From NCBI GenBank assembly GCA_963801195.1, contig CAWDDX010000007.1, forward strand, positions 1,240,001 through 1,304,000: a DNA stretch of 64,000 nt. The letters are read 5' to 3'. Positions 9,217-18,410 of the stretch are shown piece after piece (the stretch's first letter is position 1; each line of letters opens with the position of its first letter). The position numbers were made by a program, and so were the translations under genes. A model generated the notes under the pieces. The model worked only from the letters and a program-made list of their open reading frames with translations. It was not told the DNA's origin and made no database searches. The stretch is from SZUA-36 sp963801195 (GTDB taxonomy: Bacteria > Pseudomonadota > Gammaproteobacteria > Xanthomonadales > SZUA-36).

Positions 9217-10002
9217 TCAGGCGCCGTGCCTTGCCAGCAGCATCTTCTTGGTTTCGGCGATGGCTTTGGCCGGGTTCAGGCCTTTCGGACAGGTCGAGGT
9301 ACAGTTCATGATGGTGTGGCAGCGATAAAGCCGAAACGGGTCGTCGAGTGAATCGAGACGCGCACCGGTGTCTTCATCCCGGCTGTCGACCAGCCACCTG
9401 TAGGCCTGCAATAAAATCGCGGGGCCCAGGTAGCGGTCACCATTCCACCAGTAACTGGGACAGGAAGTCGAACAACACGCGCACAGAATACATTCGTACA
9501 ATCCATCCAGTTTTTCGCGCTCGGCCTGCGATTGCAATCTCTCCTGGTCAGGCAATGGCACGCTCTGGGTCCTGATCCACGGTTTGATGCTGGCGTATTG
9601 TGCGTAAAAATGCGTCATGTCAGGCACCAGGTCCTTGACCACCTGCAGGTGCGGCAAGGGATTGATCTTGACATCACCCTTGATCGAAACGATGGGCTTG
9701 GTGCAAGCCAGTGTATTGGTGCCATCAATATTCATGGCGCAGGAGCCACAAATGCCTTCCCGGCAGGACCGGCGGAAGGTCAGTGACGGATCGATTTCAT
9801 TCTTGATCTTCAATATCGCGTCGAGCACCATCGGGCCGCATTGGTCCAGGTCGACCTCGTAACTGTCGATACGCGGATTTTCGCCCGTGTCGGGGTTCCA
9901 GCGGTAAACATGAAATGTACGGACGTTGGTCGACCCTTGTGGTGCGGAAAATTTCTGTCCCCTCACAGGGCGGGATTCAGGCGCTAATCTTAATTCGAGC
10001 AT
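9217..10002 (-). CDS. sdhB: Succinate dehydrogenase iron-sulfur subunit
   Basis: A 261-residue electron-transfer subunit of complex II. The [2Fe-2S] site is CREGICGSC with a later Cys (TLACTK). The [4Fe-4S] site is CILCACCSTSCP and the [3Fe-4S] site is CHTIMNCTSTCPKGLNP. It carries electrons from SdhA to quinone at SdhCD. The N-terminus is ~20 residues longer than in E. coli, and no later Met precedes the ferredoxin fold. It follows sdhA by 24 bases. Confidence 0.96.
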   Translation of the reverse strand: MLELRLAPESRPVRGQKFSAPQGSTNVRTFHVYRWNPDTGENPRIDSYEVDLDQCGPMVLDAILKIKNEIDPSLTFRRSCREGICGSCAMNIDGTNTLACTKPIVSIKGDVKINPLPHLQVVKDLVPDMTHFYAQYASIKPWIRTQSVPLPDQERLQSQAEREKLDGLYECILCACCSTSCPSYWWNGDRYLGPAILLQAYRWLVDSRDEDTGARLDSLDDPFRLYRCHTIMNCTSTCPKGLNPAKAIAETKKMLLARHGA

Positions 10003-10026
10003 GGCGTTTTCCTTGTTTCCCGCTTT

Positions 10027-11817
10027 TCAATAGACACGTGGCTTGGGTGGAACGACTTCGACATCGTCCGTCAACGTGTACAGGTGTACCGGCCGGTAGT
10101 CGAGAGAAACCCGGCCGGACCCATCCATGCTCGCCAACGTATGCTTCATCCAGTCCTGGTCATCCCTGTCCGGGTAGTCTTCACGGGCGTGTGCGCCACG
10201 GCTTTCCTTGCGGTTCGCCGCCCCGTGCATGGTCACCATCGCACAACCGAGTAAATTGCGTAATTCGAGGGTTTCAACCAGATCGGAATTCCAGATCATG
10301 GAGCGGTCGTTGACCTTGAGGTCCATAAAGTTTTCGTAGACGTCTGAAATCAGTTTGCAGCCCTCCTCGAGTACCTCGCCCGTGCGGAATACAGCGGCAT
10401 TGTTTTGCATCACGTGCTGCATTTCGCCGCGGATACCGGCGGCGCTATTTTTACCGTCGGCATGACGTATGCGGTCAAAGTCAGCGACCAGGGAATCGAC
10501 CACTTTTTTATCCAGCTTGTCGTGCCGCTGGTTCGGTTTGATCACCTCTGCGCAGCGATGGGCGACCGCCCTGCCGAACACGATCAGGTCAAGCAGCGAG
10601 TTGGAACCGAGCCGGTTGGCACCGTGGACAGAAACGCAGGCCGCTTCACCGATGGCGAACAGGCCGGCAACAACCGAATCGGGGTCACCGTCTTTTAACC
10701 GCACCACCTCACCGTGGTAGTTGGTCGGTATACCACCCATGTTGTAATGCGCGGTCGGGATTACCGGTATGGGTTCCTTTGTGACATCCACACCGGCAAA
10801 GATCTCGGCGCTCTCGGCTATACCGGGCAATCTTGAATTGATGACGTCGGCGCCGAGATGCTGCAGGTTGAGATGAATATGATCTTTCTTCGGCCCGACA
10901 CCCCGCCCTTGCCTGATTTCGATCGTCATCGAGCGACTGACGACGTCGCGTGAAGCCAGATCCTTGGCGTTTGGCGCGTAACGCTCCATGAAGCGCTCAC
11001 CCTCGGAATTGGTCAGAAACCCGCCTTCGCCGCGAACGCCTTCGGTAATCAGCACACCGGCGCCATAGACACCGGTCGGGTGGAACTGGATAAATTCCAT
11101 ATCCTGAAGCGGCAAGCCCGCGCGCAGGACCATGCCGTTGCCATCGCCGGTACAGGTGTGCGCGGACGTACATGAGAAATAGGTTCTGCCATAACCGCCG
11201 GTTGCCAGAATCACCGCGTGCGCCCGGAACACGTGCAGGCCGCCTTCGGAGAGATCCCATGCCAGTACGCCACGGCAAATACCGTCTTCATCCATCAACA
11301 GATCCAGTGCGAAGTACTCGATAAAGAACGTCGCGTCATGCTTGAGCGCCTGTTGGTACAGCGTGTGCAAAATGGCATGACCGGTGCGGTCGGCAGCTGC
11401 ACAGGTTCTCTGTGCGGTACCCTCGCCAAAGTGCGTGGTCATGCCGCCAAATGGCCTTTGGTAAATTTTTCCGTCTTCGGTACGGGAGAACGGCACACCG
11501 TAGTGTTCCAGTTCGATTACTGCAGGCACGGCCTCCCGGCACATGTACTCGATGGCGTCCTGGTCACCGAGCCAGTCCGATCCCTTGATGGTGTCGTACA
11601 TGTGCCAGCGCCAGTCATCTTCACCCATGTTGCCAAGTGCTGCAGACATACCGCCCTGCGCGGCGACGGTGTGGCTGCGGGTCGGAAAAACCTTGGAAAT
11701 ACAGGCGGTTTTTAAACCGGTTGCGGCCAGGCCCATGGTCGCGCGCAAACCGGCGCCGCCGGCGCCGACCACAATGACGTCATATCTATGTTCGGTTATG
11801 CTGTAGTTATGACTCAA
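10027..11817 (-). CDS. sdhA: Succinate dehydrogenase flavoprotein subunit
   Basis: A 596-residue catalytic subunit of complex II, oxidising succinate to fumarate. The N-terminus has the dinucleotide fold VVGAGGAGLRATMGLA. FAD is covalently bound at the His of RSHTVAAQGGMSAALG. Later motifs include HPTGVYGAGVL, HGANRLGSNSLLDL and RGAHAREDYPDRDD near the C-terminus. Length and motif order are standard. It sits between sdhD (3 bases upstream) and sdhB. Confidence 0.97.
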   Translation of the reverse strand: MSHNYSITEHRYDVIVVGAGGAGLRATMGLAATGLKTACISKVFPTRSHTVAAQGGMSAALGNMGEDDWRWHMYDTIKGSDWLGDQDAIEYMCREAVPAVIELEHYGVPFSRTEDGKIYQRPFGGMTTHFGEGTAQRTCAAADRTGHAILHTLYQQALKHDATFFIEYFALDLLMDEDGICRGVLAWDLSEGGLHVFRAHAVILATGGYGRTYFSCTSAHTCTGDGNGMVLRAGLPLQDMEFIQFHPTGVYGAGVLITEGVRGEGGFLTNSEGERFMERYAPNAKDLASRDVVSRSMTIEIRQGRGVGPKKDHIHLNLQHLGADVINSRLPGIAESAEIFAGVDVTKEPIPVIPTAHYNMGGIPTNYHGEVVRLKDGDPDSVVAGLFAIGEAACVSVHGANRLGSNSLLDLIVFGRAVAHRCAEVIKPNQRHDKLDKKVVDSLVADFDRIRHADGKNSAAGIRGEMQHVMQNNAAVFRTGEVLEEGCKLISDVYENFMDLKVNDRSMIWNSDLVETLELRNLLGCAMVTMHGAANRKESRGAHAREDYPDRDDQDWMKHTLASMDGSGRVSLDYRPVHLYTLTDDVEVVPPKPRVY

Positions 11818-11820
11818 GGT

Positions 11821-12201
11821 TCAGACTCCCAGTACCAGTTTCAGGGCCGCCATGGCACTGATCAGAAACGCGACAAGAGATAAAAAGCGCACCAGTATCA
11901 GCAGTGCAAACTCCATTGCAGCCACATGGACGTAATCCTCGATCACGACCTGCAAACCCAGTTGCATGTGATAGAAAACGGCACCGGCCAACAGTATGGT
12001 CATCCCGGCATTGACCGGCGAAGCCATGGTGCCCCTGGCCGTGGCGTAATCCGCACCGGCAAGTGACACACCCATCCACAACACCCAGCTCGTCAGCAAC
12101 AGCAGTATCAGCGCCGAATAACGCTGTGAACGCCAGTGTCCGGTGCCGCCGCCTGAACTGCCCATGCCCCGCGCACGGGCCAACGGATTCTGCATGCTCA
12201 T
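11821..12201 (-). CDS. sdhD: Succinate dehydrogenase membrane anchor subunit SdhD
   Basis: A 126-residue anchor with three hydrophobic helices. The haem-region His lies in GAVFYHMQLGLQVVIEDYVH, matching the conserved H-x-x-x-G-x-x-x-V-x-x-D-Y pattern of SdhD. It helps form the quinone site with SdhC. The ATG at 12201 overlaps the sdhC stop (ATGA). The longer upstream frame is sdhC in another frame. Confidence 0.93.
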   Translation of the reverse strand: MSMQNPLARARGMGSSGGGTGHWRSQRYSALILLLLTSWVLWMGVSLAGADYATARGTMASPVNAGMTILLAGAVFYHMQLGLQVVIEDYVHVAAMEFALLILVRFLSLVAFLISAMAALKLVLGV

Positions 12202-12584
12202 GCGCCTGCCCCCAGCACGGCGAGCGTCAGCAGGACCGAGCCGATGATGGCCAGCCAACCGGACGCCCGGGCCTGCGGCATCTCCAGCATCCAGCCCGCA
12301 TCCCAAATCAAGTGACGGATACCGCCGAAAAGATGGAAGCTAAAACTGAAAACACTGGCTGCGATGACCAGCTTGCCTGCCACGCTGCCAAGCCAGGTGC
12401 TTAATCCGGCATATGCCGTTTCCCCGCTTGCCAGCGCGATCAGCCAACAAAGCAAAAGGGGTGCGCTCACCACTGACATGAACACGCCGGTGAGACGGTT
12501 CAGAATTGACAGCACCGATGTTATCTGGAACCTGTAATAGGGTCCCAGCATATACGGCGACATTGGGCGTTTCGAGTTGCTCAT
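12198..12584 (-). CDS. sdhC: Succinate dehydrogenase cytochrome b556 subunit SdhC
   Basis: A 128-residue, three-helix protein. It begins with the conserved RPMSPYMLGPYY segment and SILNRLTG, which bear on quinone binding. The haem b ligand His is in FHLFGGIRHLIWD. I chose the ATG at 12584 because homologues start just before RPMSP. It is the first of the sdhCDAB genes, with an SDHAF4-like gene immediately upstream. Confidence 0.94.
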   Translation of the reverse strand: MSNSKRPMSPYMLGPYYRFQITSVLSILNRLTGVFMSVVSAPLLLCWLIALASGETAYAGLSTWLGSVAGKLVIAASVFSFSFHLFGGIRHLIWDAGWMLEMPQARASGWLAIIGSVLLTLAVLGAGA

Positions 12585-12622
12585 GGTTCGACGGCCTTTA
12601 ACCTTGGTGAATGAGTTTGTAA

Positions 12623-12820
12623 TCAGAAATCGCTGCAACGACCCGCTTTTTCCCAATCTCCAAAACGGGTGGGATCCGGCCCTTTCGGACCGCCGATTTC
12701 AACCGGCTTTTGAGGAATCCTATCAACCGGGGCAGGTTTTTCTATCGGCTTTTTGGAGTCATCGGAATACGGGGGGTGTGAGGTCGACGGGTGATTTTCC
12801 ACTGACAACCTCTCCTGCAT
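12623..12820 (-). CDS. DUF1674 / SDHAF4-like succinate dehydrogenase assembly factor
   Basis: A 65-residue protein, Pro- and Lys-rich at first and ending in the diagnostic GPKGPDPTRFGDWEKAGRCSDF-type C-terminus (conserved G-P-D-P-T-R-[FY]-G-D-W-E-x-x-G-R-C-x-D-F). In eukaryotes this family protects flavinylated SDHA and promotes complex II assembly. The gene lies 38 bases upstream of sdhC on the same strand, so this operon carries assembly factors at both ends (this one and SdhE). Confidence 0.88.
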   Translation of the reverse strand: MQERLSVENHPSTSHPPYSDDSKKPIEKPAPVDRIPQKPVEIGGPKGPDPTRFGDWEKAGRCSDF

Positions 12821-12967
12821 GCCGATCTGTTTCTCCGGCTTTTAGTGTACCGGAAAAAGGTAGTCGCTTGCGAGTCCGTTTTATCGCGTCCGACGCGGCA
12901 GAATATCGATTATGGGTTAATATGAACAGGCTGGACTTTATATGCCGAAAAAGGAATTCGAACATCG

Positions 12968-13774
12968 ATGATTAAACTTAGCTACCTGTCAGCCATCCGT
13001 TTCAGCGGTGCCGATGCCGGCAGTTTTTTGCATAACCAATTGAGCGCAGATATTCTCGGACTGGCCAGCGGCGAGGCCACATTCGCCTGCTATTGCGAGC
13101 CCAAGGGACGGGTACTGGCGCTGATGCTGGTACGCAAGGCCGCTGATGACTACCTCGTCATCATGTCCAGCGAACTGGCGGCCGAGGTCACCAGGCGACT
13201 GTTGATTTACCGCCTGCGGTCAAAGGTGGATATCGAAATATTGAATGATGCGGTACTGGGTATAACTGCCGGAAGCATACCCGAATTGACCGCGGCAACA
13301 ACCGTAGCGCTTCCGGGCGGCAAGCAATGGTTGTCGGTGGGCGCCGCTGACATGTCTGCCGTGACGGACAAATCCTTACAAGCGGCGTGGAAATTTGCGG
13401 AACTGCAATTGGGCATCTGCTGGCTGGATAACAGTTCCAGCGGTCAGTTTTTGCCGCAAATGCTCGGCTTTGAACAACTGGGTGCGGTCAATTACCGCAA
13501 GGGTTGCTACCCCGGCCAGGAAATCGTCGCGCGCACACATTACCTCGGTAAGGTGAAACGTCACCCCCGCCTGCTGGAATGCATGCTGTCGACAGGTCCG
13601 CAGCCCATGGAGAAAATCAATATCCTGGCGGAGGGATTGAAGCACGAAGCCGTCGTTGCGGATTGTGCAGCGGGTGGGGATGGAAGAGTCAGGTTGTTGG
13701 CAGTGACACGCATGGAGCCGGGACTGCCCGCCGAAATGATTGAATACGGGGATGAAACGGTTGCTTTAATCTAA
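12968..13774 (+). CDS. ygfZ: Folate-binding tRNA-modifying protein YgfZ
   Basis: A 268-residue GcvT-like protein with the YgfZ signature KGCYPGQEIVARTHYLGKVKR around residues 178-198, including the essential Cys. YgfZ binds tetrahydrofolate and supports iron-sulfur enzymes such as MiaB. It is shorter than E. coli YgfZ (~326), mainly at the C-terminus. It is transcribed divergently from the sdh operon, from the ~150-base gap at 12821-12967. That fits a role in Fe-S maintenance next to complex II. Confidence 0.9.
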   Translation: MIKLSYLSAIRFSGADAGSFLHNQLSADILGLASGEATFACYCEPKGRVLALMLVRKAADDYLVIMSSELAAEVTRRLLIYRLRSKVDIEILNDAVLGITAGSIPELTAATTVALPGGKQWLSVGAADMSAVTDKSLQAAWKFAELQLGICWLDNSSSGQFLPQMLGFEQLGAVNYRKGCYPGQEIVARTHYLGKVKRHPRLLECMLSTGPQPMEKINILAEGLKHEAVVADCAAGGDGRVRLLAVTRMEPGLPAEMIEYGDETVALI

Positions 13775-13795
13775 CAGGATAACCGGCCATTCAAT

Positions 13796-14647
13796 TCAGG
13801 CCTGGGCGACGATGTAACACACCCAGCCCGGATCGGCGTCCCCGATTTCCGATGGTGTGTATATACCGTTACCTTCATTGGTGCTTTCATCCGTACCCTC
13901 CCAGTAGACATCCACTGTCGAAAAACCGGCCTCAATGAGGATTTCCTGTATCTCGGGCAAGGTCCAGAGGCGCCAATAATAGCTGAAGGCCCTGTCCATC
14001 CGGGACTTGTCGGGGAATTCGAAATGAATCTGGCAGTCCATGCACGAGTCGATCGGGTTGAATGTCACCTGGTCCCAGATATAGGTGAATTCATTGCCGT
14101 CCTCATCCTGGCATTCACGTGACTCCTGAATGATCATGGGCGCTTCGTAGCCGCCATAGGCGTCAAGGAAAAGAATCCCGTCGGATACGAGACCATCCAG
14201 CACGTTGATGAAATACTCGCGCAGGTCATCACGCGTCAAAAACAGGTAATAGCTGAAATTCATCGCAAGGACGATGTCTGCAAGGCCGGGGCGTGTTTGC
14301 AGCACGTCCTCGTTGAGCAACTCGATACGTTCCAGCTGCTCCTCGTCCAGCTGCGTCAAGCGGTTCAAACGACCCCATTCGAGCACTTCCCGGTCAAGGT
14401 CGACACCAACAGCCTGGTGATCGTCATCACGGATAACCCATTCACAGGCGGTATTGGCGGTGCCGCAAAAGTCCTCGCGCAGGAAAACAGCGGGACGGTC
14501 GCGTAGTTCGGACCATGTCTGTTCAATAAAATCGATTTCGGCCTCGACGTCCTGAACCGACTGCTGATACAGCAGGTGGCGGTCAGCCAGCGCCGCTAAT
14601 GAGCGGCCGGGTTCAGGAACCGATGGCTTGATAGTTTTCCGAAACAT
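13796..14647 (-). CDS. Class I SAM-dependent methyltransferase, substrate unknown
   Basis: A ~283-residue protein with a Rossmann methyltransferase core: motif I is replaced by EDFCGTANTACEWV, followed by VGVDLDREVLEWG and, in motif IV, IVLAMNFSYYLF. The C-terminal half is acidic and ends GWVCYIVAQA. I chose the ATG at 14647. It overlaps ispG by 35 bases, which suggests co-transcription. The target molecule cannot be inferred from the sequence. Confidence 0.75.
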   Translation of the reverse strand: MFRKTIKPSVPEPGRSLAALADRHLLYQQSVQDVEAEIDFIEQTWSELRDRPAVFLREDFCGTANTACEWVIRDDDHQAVGVDLDREVLEWGRLNRLTQLDEEQLERIELLNEDVLQTRPGLADIVLAMNFSYYLFLTRDDLREYFINVLDGLVSDGILFLDAYGGYEAPMIIQESRECQDEDGNEFTYIWDQVTFNPIDSCMDCQIHFEFPDKSRMDRAFSYYWRLWTLPEIQEILIEAGFSTVDVYWEGTDESTNEGNGIYTPSEIGDADPGWVCYIVAQA

Positions 14648-15851
14648 ACTTGTCAATCAGGGCGAGGAAATCCGCGGTCAAATCATCACCCCTTAGCGTG
14701 GCGGCCTTGACACCGTCGATAAAAACGGGCGCCACCGGTGACTCGCCGGTGCCGGGAAGACTGATACCAATATTCGCCTGCCGGCTTTCGCCCGGTCCGT
14801 TGACGATGCATCCCATGACCGCGAGGCTCAGGTTTTCCACGCCTTGATAACGGAGTTTCCATTCAGGCATCCGGCTGCGGACGTGGCTGGTCACCTCTTT
14901 TGCCAGTGACTGGAAATAGGTGCTGGTCGTGCGGCCGCAACCCGGACAGGCGGTTACCATGGGTGAAAAGGCCCGCAGACCCATGCTCTGCAACAACTCC
15001 TGTGCGACGATAACCTCGTCAGTGCGGGACTGCCCCGGCTCGGGTGTCAGGGAAATCCGGATCGTGTCACCAATACCCTGCTGCAACAGCACTGCCAAAG
15101 CGGCGCTGGATGAAACGATACCCTTACTGCCCATACCCGCCTCGGTCAATCCGAGGTGCAAGGGGTAATCGCAGCGATTTGCCAAATCATGGTACACACG
15201 TATCAGATCCTGGACACCACTCACTTTGCAGGAAAGGATGATCCGGTCGTGCGCCAGGCCCAGTTCTTCGGCCTGCCGGGCGCTGTCGAGTGCGGAGCGT
15301 AGCAGTGCTTCACGCATCACTGCATCAGCCGCCTGTGGCTTGGGGCTTTTTGCATTCAGGTCCATCAGGTGCGCAAGCAACTGTTGATCCAGGCTGCCCC
15401 AGTTGACACCGATGCGAACCGGTTTGTCATGTTCAATGGCAAGCCCGACGATCGTGGCAAACTGATCGTCGCGCTTTTTTCCAAAGCCGACATTACCCGG
15501 GTTGATGCGATACTTGGCCAGCAAGCGGGCACATTCCGGATATTTGTGCAACAGGTGGTGGCCGTTGTAATGGAAATCACCGACCACCGGAACATCGCAG
15601 GACATCATCTCCAGGCGTTCCATGATGCCGGCCACCGCAGCAGCCGCGTTTTCGGTATTGACAGTGATACGTACCAACTCGGAACCGGCTCGCGCCAATT
15701 CCGCAATTTGCGTGGCCGTCGTGCGAATGTTTTCGGTGTCGGTATTGGTCATGGATTGCACCACGACCGGGTATCCGGACCCGATGCTGACGCCGCCGAC
15801 GTTGACGGTCGGTGTTACACGCCGCGCGCCCGTTTCAGTTTCCGAATTCAT
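14613..15851 (-). CDS. ispG: 4-hydroxy-3-methylbut-2-en-1-yl diphosphate synthase (IspG/GcpE)
   Basis: A 412-residue enzyme of the MEP isoprenoid pathway, converting MEcPP to HMBPP with a [4Fe-4S] cluster. The N-terminal TIM barrel carries VVVQSMTNTDTENI. The C-terminal cluster ligands are in ACPGCGRT and GCIVNGPGE. Length matches the bacterial two-domain type. It is 6 bases downstream of pgsA and overlaps the following methyltransferase. Confidence 0.96.
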   Translation of the reverse strand: MNSETETGARRVTPTVNVGGVSIGSGYPVVVQSMTNTDTENIRTTATQIAELARAGSELVRITVNTENAAAAVAGIMERLEMMSCDVPVVGDFHYNGHHLLHKYPECARLLAKYRINPGNVGFGKKRDDQFATIVGLAIEHDKPVRIGVNWGSLDQQLLAHLMDLNAKSPKPQAADAVMREALLRSALDSARQAEELGLAHDRIILSCKVSGVQDLIRVYHDLANRCDYPLHLGLTEAGMGSKGIVSSSAALAVLLQQGIGDTIRISLTPEPGQSRTDEVIVAQELLQSMGLRAFSPMVTACPGCGRTTSTYFQSLAKEVTSHVRSRMPEWKLRYQGVENLSLAVMGCIVNGPGESRQANIGISLPGTGESPVAPVFIDGVKAATLRGDDLTADFLALIDKYVSENYQAIGS

Positions 15852-15857
15852 GCCGGA

Positions 15858-16466
15858 TCAATCACCGGGCAAGCCGTCGCCGGATAACTGCTTACCCTCC
15901 CGGCTCATGACCGGCCAGGCGGCGTGCAGGTATTCCCACATCGACCACAGCGTAAGCGCGGCCGCAAGATAAAGCAGTAACTCACCCACGAGTGCAACCG
16001 GTATTCCCAAAAAGTCATGTTCATATAGCAGGCAACTGATCGCCGTCATTTGAAAAATGGTCTTGAATTTTCCGAGAACGCCGACTTTTACCGTACCACT
16101 CTCACCCATCTCGGACATCCATTCCCTGAGGGCCGAAATCGCGATCTCGCGACCAATGATGATGGCCGCAGACAAGGTCAGAAATATCGGCGGAAACACG
16201 ATCGGAGGCGGTATGTGCACCATTAATACCAACGCCGTGGCGACCATCAACTTATCCGCAACGGGATCGAGAAATGCACCAAAATCTGACATCAGGTCCA
16301 TGCGCCGCGCCAGGTGACCATCAAGCCAGTCGGTGATTGCGGCGAGGATAAAAACCGCGGCTGTTGCCAGTGGCGCCCAGACGTACGGAAGGTAGAAAAA
16401 CAAAACCAATACTGGAATCAGCGCAATCCGCAACAGCGTGAGGATCATCGGGAACGTCAATTTCAT
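15858..16466 (-). CDS. pgsA: CDP-diacylglycerol-glycerol-3-phosphate 3-phosphatidyltransferase
   Basis: A 202-residue integral membrane CDP-alcohol phosphatidyltransferase that makes phosphatidylglycerol phosphate. The family motif D-G-x2-A-R-x8-G-x3-D-x3-D is visible as DGHLARRMDLMSDFGAFLDP. It also has four to five hydrophobic helices. It follows uvrC, as in many gammaproteobacteria, but the uvrY/gacA gene that normally heads that operon is absent here. Confidence 0.95.
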   Translation of the reverse strand: MKLTFPMILTLLRIALIPVLVLFFYLPYVWAPLATAAVFILAAITDWLDGHLARRMDLMSDFGAFLDPVADKLMVATALVLMVHIPPPIVFPPIFLTLSAAIIIGREIAISALREWMSEMGESGTVKVGVLGKFKTIFQMTAISCLLYEHDFLGIPVALVGELLLYLAAALTLWSMWEYLHAAWPVMSREGKQLSGDGLPGD

Positions 16467-16574
16467 CGCTTTTGTCCGATTATGGCTATGTTCATATTAT
16501 CGCAGACGGCCGGGTCATTTTGCAGGTAAATAACAACGGATTGCTATTTTTTCACACAATACATTCATTCACTC

Positions 16575-18410
16575 TTAATGCAAAGCTTTGAAGATCCGAC
16601 CAGCCAATTGCCGGTTGATCCCCGGTATACCTGACAACTCCTCGATTCCCGCCTTTCGCACACCCTGAATACCACCGAAATGGGTCAACAAGGCACGTCG
16701 CCGGCGAGCCCCGACCCCAGGGATATCCTCCAGTACCGAATGGACTGCAGCTTTCTGGCGGCGGCCACGGTGACCGGTAATGGCAAAACGGTGTGCTTCA
16801 TCCCTGATTTTTTGTACCAGGTGTGAGGCGGAAGATTCCGGGCCCGGCCGAAGACTGTGGGGCGCGAACGGCATAACCCACTCCTCGTAACCCGCGCGCC
16901 GTGACGGGCCCTTGGCGATGCCGATCACCGGAATGTCGCCAAGACCGCATTCTGAAAGCACTTCAACGGCGATGCCCAATTGCCCTTTCCCGCCATCGAC
17001 GAGAATCAGGTCCGGCATGTGGCCCTCTTCTTTTTGCAGTTTCTGATACCTGCGGGTCAAAACCTCCCGCATCGCTGCATAGTCATCACCAGGCTCGAAA
17101 CCCTTCAGGTTATAACGGCGATAACGGGATTTGACCGGTCCATCAACATCAAAAACGACGCAAGAGGCCACCGTTTTATGACCCGAAGTATGCGAAACGT
17201 CAAAACATTCAATGGCTTTGGGCGTTTCCTCCAAGCGCAGCAATTCGGCTAACTGCTCCAATTGCTGACTGATGCGGGTTGTCTCCGAACTGCGCATGTG
17301 GAGCGCATTCAGTGCATTTCTGCCGGCAAGTTCAAGCCAGTTCCGTCGGTGACTGCGTGGATGGGATTGAATCCTGACCTTACGGCCGCTGCTCTCGCTG
17401 AACACCGCTTCAAACAGTTTTTCCTGCTCCAGCGGATGCGAAATGATCAGCTCAGGCGGTGCCTTGCGGTCACGGTAATACTGACCCAGGAACGCGTGCA
17501 GCACTTCTGCGTCCGAATGATCCTCGGAGCGGGTGGGGAAATAGTCCCGCTGACCCAGGCTGCGGCCGCCACGAACAGAAATGACCTCGATGGCGGCACT
17601 GCGGCCCAGCCGGGCGAGCGCTACGATATCCAGATCGCCGTTACCCGTCGAGACAAACTGCCGCGCCTGCATCTGCTTCAGGAGATTGATTTGATCGCGA
17701 TAGTGAGCCGCTTGTTCATATTCCTGCAAACCGGCTGCGTGTTCCATACGCTTTATCAGGCGGGCGATCACCTTGTGGCTTTGTCCTTGCAGAAACAGCA
17801 AGGCGTCGTCGACCTGCCCCGCGTACTCCGCGGCACTGACCTTTCCCACGCAAGGGGCAGTGCAGCGTTTGATCTGGTATTGCAGACATGGCCTCGTGCG
17901 GTGGCTGAAATAGCTGTCTTCGCAGTTTCGTAAAAGAAACAGTTTTTGGATCAGGTTAATACTTTCCCTGACCGAACTGGCCGACGGGTACGGACCCAGA
18001 TAAAGTCGATCCTTATCCCTGCCCCCACGGTGAAAAGCGATGCGTGGGAACTCGTGATCACTGCCGAGCATCAGCCATGGATAGCTCTTGTCATCACGCA
18101 AAAGCACGTTATATCGGGGTTTAAGCGACTTGATCCACTCATTCTCGAGCAGCAGGGCTTCGGCCTCGGAACGCGTGAGGCTGACTTCGATGGTATGGAT
18201 GCGTGCCACCATCCGCATGATACGGTCGATTTTCGGCCGGGCATCAAAATAACTGGACACGCGTTTTCGCAAATTGGCAGCCTTGCCAACGTAGAGCACG
18301 GCACCCAAAGAATCACGCATCAGGTAAACACCGGGACCGGAGGACAATCGCCGGGCGTATTTACTGCCATCAAAACCCGCCGTGGATTTTTGTGGCTCCG
18401 CGTCTGTCAC
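16575..18410 (-). CDS. uvrC: Excinuclease ABC subunit C (UvrC)
   Basis: A nucleotide-excision-repair endonuclease making both incisions. It has an N-terminal GIY-YIG domain (GPGVYLMRDSLGAVLYVGKA), a Cys-rich stretch (CLQYQIKRCTAPC), a UvrB-binding segment (EYEQAAHYRDQINLL), an RNase H-like C-terminal endonuclease (ECFDVSHTSG, LILVDGGKGQL) and terminal helix-hairpin-helix motifs (DIPGVGARRRRALL). I chose the GTG at 18410: it overlaps the upstream phosphatase stop (GTGA) and gives 611 residues, the usual length. An upstream start at 18476 is possible but would overlap by 70 bases. Confidence 0.95.
   Translation of the reverse strand: MTDAEPQKSTAGFDGSKYARRLSSGPGVYLMRDSLGAVLYVGKAANLRKRVSSYFDARPKIDRIMRMVARIHTIEVSLTRSEAEALLLENEWIKSLKPRYNVLLRDDKSYPWLMLGSDHEFPRIAFHRGGRDKDRLYLGPYPSASSVRESINLIQKLFLLRNCEDSYFSHRTRPCLQYQIKRCTAPCVGKVSAAEYAGQVDDALLFLQGQSHKVIARLIKRMEHAAGLQEYEQAAHYRDQINLLKQMQARQFVSTGNGDLDIVALARLGRSAAIEVISVRGGRSLGQRDYFPTRSEDHSDAEVLHAFLGQYYRDRKAPPELIISHPLEQEKLFEAVFSESSGRKVRIQSHPRSHRRNWLELAGRNALNALHMRSSETTRISQQLEQLAELLRLEETPKAIECFDVSHTSGHKTVASCVVFDVDGPVKSRYRRYNLKGFEPGDDYAAMREVLTRRYQKLQKEEGHMPDLILVDGGKGQLGIAVEVLSECGLGDIPVIGIAKGPSRRAGYEEWVMPFAPHSLRPGPESSASHLVQKIRDEAHRFAITGHRGRRQKAAVHSVLEDIPGVGARRRRALLTHFGGIQGVRKAGIEELSGIPGINRQLAGRIFKALH

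Noticed and set aside
16467..16574. tRNA genes after pgsA, as in many gammaproteobacteria
   Set aside because: The gap has no cloverleaf, no GTTCRA T-arm motif and no CCA end.
17262..17933. A 223-codon plus-strand frame
   Set aside because: Antisense shadow of uvrC with no independent support.
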